Source: Ramlibacter pinisoli
GTDB lineage: Bacteria; Pseudomonadota; Gammaproteobacteria; Burkholderiales; Burkholderiaceae_C
Assembly (NCBI RefSeq): GCF_009758015.1
Contig: NZ_WSEL01000009.1
Span: 2,033,501-2,097,500, forward strand
DNA: 64,000 nucleotides
Direction: 5' to 3'
Positions 61,588 through 64,000 of this stretch are shown piece by piece. A program made the position numbers and the translations under genes. Position 1 is the first letter of the stretch. Each line of letters begins with the position of its first letter. The notes under the pieces were generated by a model, which had not been told where the DNA came from, searched no databases, and saw nothing but the letters and a program-made list of their open reading frames with translations.

Positions 61588-62301
61588 TCAGGCGCCGAGC
61601 CTGATGCTGTGCACCGCCCGGGTCGCCGTTCCTTCCACCACCTTGGCGGAGACGTTTTTTACCATGGCCTGCTCAGGCAGATCGAGCATGCCCTCCAGGC
61701 GGCGGTACTGGCGGAACGAAAGGTCCTGCCCACCGCCGGGCAGGTCCATGGTCCAGGGCTTGCCGGCCAGGGTGCCCACCAGGCTGAGCTGGAGCTTGCC
61801 GCGGAATTCGGGCGCGTTCTTCAGCGGCTGGATCACCAGCACCTGCCAGCGCAGCTGGCCGCCGCCCAGCACCTCGGCCTGCAGGCCGCGGATGGCCACC
61901 GCCTCGGTGCCGCCGGCCGGCACCAGCTTCTCGAAGAAGCCCAGGTCGTCGCGCAGGGCCCGGTTCTCGGTTTCCAGCATGCGGATCTGCGCCACCAGCC
62001 GCTCCTGCGCGGAGCGCTCGGCGGTGATCAGGCTGCCCGAGGTGTTGAGGACCGACTGCACCTTGTCGCGGTCGTCGCGCAGCCGGGCGACCTCGGCGCG
62101 CAGGCGCACGAGCTCTTCGTGGACGTGCTCGCCCTGGCCGGTGAAGTTCTTGCCGAGGTCGTAGGCCCAGACGCACATGGCGGCACAAAAGCCCAGCATC
62201 ATGGCCAGCCCGACCCAGCGCAGGGGCCAGGACAGGGAACTGCGGACCGCGACCTTGGGGGCGCTGATGGTCAGCCGGCGGCGAATCAACTTCCAACGCA
62301 T
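61588..62301 (-). CDS. Membrane-anchored coiled-coil protein (DUF6776-like)
   Basis: 237 aa. One TM segment (about residues 25-48, LRWVGLAMMLGFCAAMCVWA), a coiled coil (55-125, with LVRLRAEVARLRDDRDKV and RMLETENRALRDDLGFFEKL) and a beta-rich C-terminal domain. Consistently next to bactofilin in Burkholderiales, so perhaps part of its envelope complex. Function unknown; the DUF name is from memory. Confidence 0.8.
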   Translation of the reverse strand: MRWKLIRRRLTISAPKVAVRSSLSWPLRWVGLAMMLGFCAAMCVWAYDLGKNFTGQGEHVHEELVRLRAEVARLRDDRDKVQSVLNTSGSLITAERSAQERLVAQIRMLETENRALRDDLGFFEKLVPAGGTEAVAIRGLQAEVLGGGQLRWQVLVIQPLKNAPEFRGKLQLSLVGTLAGKPWTMDLPGGGQDLSFRQYRRLEGMLDLPEQAMVKNVSAKVVEGTATRAVHSIRLGA

Positions 62302-62340
62302 GAGCTGGGCCGGACCTTACCCTGAAAAACCCCACAGACG

Positions 62341-62375
62341 ACAAAGCCGCACAAGCGGGGCTTGTGCGGCTTTGT
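62341..62375 (-). terminator. Strong terminator of the rplM-rpsI operon
   Basis: Perfect 16-bp stem (62341-62356 with 62360-62375) and 3-nt loop, followed on the minus strand, 11 bp further, by GGGGTTTTTC. It lies 20 bp after the rpsI stop. A stem this long is above average even for ribosomal operons. Confidence 0.88.
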
Positions 62376-62394
62376 AACGAGTGCAGCGAAACGC

Positions 62395-62787
62395 TTAGCG
62401 CTTGCTGAACTGCTTGCGGCGGCGGGCGGAGTGCAGGCCCACCTTCTTGCGCTCGACCTCGCGGGCGTCGCGGGTGACGAAGCCAGCCTGGCTGAGCACG
62501 GGCTTGAGCGCCGCGTCGTAGTCGATCAGGGCACGGGTGATGCCGTGACGGGTCGCGCCGGCCTGGCCGGATTCACCGCCGCCGTGCACGTTGACCTGGA
62601 TGTCGAAGGCCTCGGCGTTGTTCGTCAGCAGCAGCGGCTGCTTGACGATCATGATCGAGGTCTGGCGGCCGAAGAACTGCTCGATGTCCTTGCCGTTGAC
62701 CGTGATCTTGCCGGTGCCCTTCTTCAGGAAGACACGGGCCACGCTGCTCTTGCGGCGGCCGGTGCCGTTGTTCCATTCACCAATCAT
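62395..62787 (-). CDS. rpsI: 30S ribosomal protein S9
   Basis: 130 aa. [38 protein letters not shown] and the C-terminal [11 protein letters not shown] that reaches the P-site tRNA. Second gene of rplM-rpsI, 10 bp after rplM. Confidence 0.98.
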   Translation of the reverse strand: MIGEWNNGTGRRKSSVARVFLKKGTGKITVNGKDIEQFFGRQTSIMIVKQPLLLTNNAEAFDIQVNVHGGGESGQAGATRHGITRALIDYDAALKPVLSQAGFVTRDAREVERKKVGLHSARRRKQFSKR

Positions 62788-62797
62788 CGTCGGCTCC

Positions 62798-63226
62798 TTA
62801 CAGTTCCAGCGGCTTGGGTTGCTGGGCGGTGTGCGGGTGCTCCGCGCCGCCGTACACCTTGAGCTTCTTGATCATGGCGTAGCCGAGGGGACCCTTGGGC
62901 AGCATGCCCTTGACGGCCTTCTCGAGCGCGCGGCCGGGGTGCTTGGCCTGCATGTCGCGGAAGTTGGTGGAGTAGATGCCGCCCGGGTAGCCCGAGTGGC
63001 GGTGGTACATCTTGTCCAGTTCCTTGGAACCGGTGACGCGCAGCTTGCTGGCGTTGATGACGACGATGAAGTCGCCCGTGTCGACGTGAGGCGTGTAGAT
63101 GGCCTTGTGCTTGCCGCGCAAACGGAGGGCTGCTTCGCTGGCAACCCGTCCGAGCACCTTGTCGGTGGCGTCAATCACAAACCACTCGTGCTTCACGTCA
63201 GCGGGTTTGGCGCTGAACGTAGACAT
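62798..63226 (-). CDS. rplM: 50S ribosomal protein L13
   Basis: 142 aa. [53 protein letters not shown] and [16 protein letters not shown] are the family blocks. Early-assembly 23S rRNA binder. L13 represses its own operon in other bacteria through the leader; the 200-bp leader here (63227-63425) is where such a site would lie. Confidence 0.98.
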   Translation of the reverse strand: MSTFSAKPADVKHEWFVIDATDKVLGRVASEAALRLRGKHKAIYTPHVDTGDFIVVINASKLRVTGSKELDKMYHRHSGYPGGIYSTNFRDMQAKHPGRALEKAVKGMLPKGPLGYAMIKKLKVYGGAEHPHTAQQPKPLEL

Positions 63227-63383
63227 GAGATCTCTTTCAAGAGGTGGTTTGTCGGGCCCTTTTCCACGGTCGGTGTCTCTCTGGATGGAGACCTCTTAGG
63301 TGGGTTCTGCGAGCGCCGCGCCCTTGCAAGGCACTGCACTCCTGGCATCCGTCGCGGGGCCGCTAGGCGCTACGGAGCCCAAC

Positions 63384-63413
63384 ATTCTATGCTGAATCAA
63401 GCACTTACCGCAA
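63384..63413 (-). promoter_or_regulatory. Candidate rplM promoter
   Basis: On the minus strand TTGCGG (63413-63408) and TAGAAT (63389-63384) are 18 bp apart, about 160 bp upstream of rplM. The start of the divergent rlmJ gene is 30 bp away. The rest of 63227-63383 holds no gene. Confidence 0.4.
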
Positions 63414-63443
63414 GGCTGGGGCGGCCACGGGTACCATCGGCGG

Positions 63444-64000
63444 ATGTTCAGCTACCGCCACGGCTTCCATGCCGGCAACCACGCCGACGTGCTCAAGCAC
63501 CTGGCGCTGCTCGCCACCCTGCGCCACCTGACCCAGAAGGAAACGCCCCTGTGGGTGGTGGACACGCACGCCGGCGCCGGCCTGTACCGGCTCGACGGCG
63601 ACTATGCCGGCACCTCGGGCGAAGCCGCCGAGGGCCTCCTGAAGCTGGTCGCCGACCTGCCGCCGCCGGGCTCGCCCGGTGAGCAGGCGCTCGCTCCGGC
63701 ACTGGTCGACTACCTGCAACTGGTGCGCAGCTTCAACCGCCAGGGCCAGTGGACGGTCTACCCCGGGTCCCCCTTCGTGGCCCAGGCCACCCTGCGGCAG
63801 GAAGCGCGCGACAAGCTCAGGCTGTTCGAACTGCACCCCAGCGACGCCAAGGCCCTGGCCGGCAACATCGCCCAGCTCGACGCCGGGCGCCAGGTCGCCG
63901 TGGCGCGCGAGGACGGCTTCGAGGCCCTGAAGGCCCTGCTGCCGCCGCCGTCGCGGCGCGCCCTGGTGCTCATCGACCCCAGCTACGAGATCAAGTCCGA
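63444..64000 (+). CDS. rlmJ: 23S rRNA (adenine2030-N6)-methyltransferase RlmJ, cut by the window end
   Basis: 185 complete codons from an ATG at 63444; the 3' end is outside the window (family about 280 aa). MFSYRHGFHAGNHADVLKH is the signature opening, with VDTHAGAGLYRLDG for SAM and IDPSYEIK as the catalytic DPxY motif. Methylates A2030 of 23S rRNA. Confidence 0.93.
   Translation, partial: MFSYRHGFHAGNHADVLKHLALLATLRHLTQKETPLWVVDTHAGAGLYRLDGDYAGTSGEAAEGLLKLVADLPPPGSPGEQALAPALVDYLQLVRSFNRQGQWTVYPGSPFVAQATLRQEARDKLRLFELHPSDAKALAGNIAQLDAGRQVAVAREDGFEALKALLPPPSRRALVLIDPSYEIKS

Noticed and set aside
1..64000. tRNA, rRNA, insertion sequences, integrases, attachment sites and CRISPR arrays
   Set aside because: None recognised by eye on either strand. 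A tRNA covariance search would be decisive and was not possible here.

Overview
This window is chromosomal DNA from a high-GC betaproteobacterium of the order Burkholderiales, most likely family Comamonadaceae (Ramlibacter/Variovorax-like). The evidence is the dense GC-rich coding, three orphan Bug/TctC-type solute receptors, and gene orders familiar from that group: tyrS / M23 peptidase / anmK / erpA / bactofilin / coiled-coil protein / rpsI-rplM, ybeZ-ybeY, folM-like/folB, and ruvA-(membrane protein)-ruvB. Genus is inference. No rRNA, tRNA, CRISPR array or insertion sequence was recognised.

Layout. 1-3.7 kb looks accessory: a ParB-like gene cut by the window edge, an FG-GAP lipoprotein and three small uncharacterised genes. 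3.9-8.8 kb is a catabolic cluster (Tat-exported amidohydrolase, Bug receptor, FAD oxidoreductase, LysR regulator). 9-15 kb carries amino-sugar synthesis (glmS, an Lrp-type regulator, glmU), a lipoprotein and an MFS carrier. 15.3-21.9 kb holds a metallo-beta-lactamase-fold protein and gluconokinase, each behind an identical palindromic operator left by a local duplication, then a large adenylate cyclase/ATPase/TPR protein, a redoxin, a membrane cyclic-nucleotide-binding protein and a TetR remnant. 22-42.9 kb is mostly housekeeping: folate, tRNA maturation and thiolation (cca, ttcA), RuvAB, YbeZ/YbeY, Dtd, a lytic transglycosylase and several carriers. 43.9-47.2 kb is a histidine kinase, a LuxR-type response regulator, a secreted HbpS/GlcG-family protein and a secreted ankyrin protein. 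47.3-56.8 kb is an acyl-CoA catabolic island: IclR regulator, dehydrogenases, two MaoC-type hydratases, three CaiB-type CoA transferases and two Bug receptors. 56.8-64 kb is core: tyrS, cell-wall genes, erpA, bactofilin, rpsI-rplM and a truncated rlmJ.

How genes work together. The acyl-CoA island has the enzymes to import a carboxylate, activate it by CoA transfer, desaturate, hydrate and oxidise it. Both divergent promoters in it share a 26-bp element (22 of 26 identical), the best candidate operator for the local IclR protein. The kinase/regulator/HbpS set recalls the SenS-SenR-HbpS redox-sensing system of Streptomyces. The cyclase and the cNMP-binding membrane protein look like the writer and reader of one cyclic-nucleotide signal. 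These three readings are inferences from family knowledge and synteny; the motifs, repeats and overlaps behind them are read directly from the sequence.
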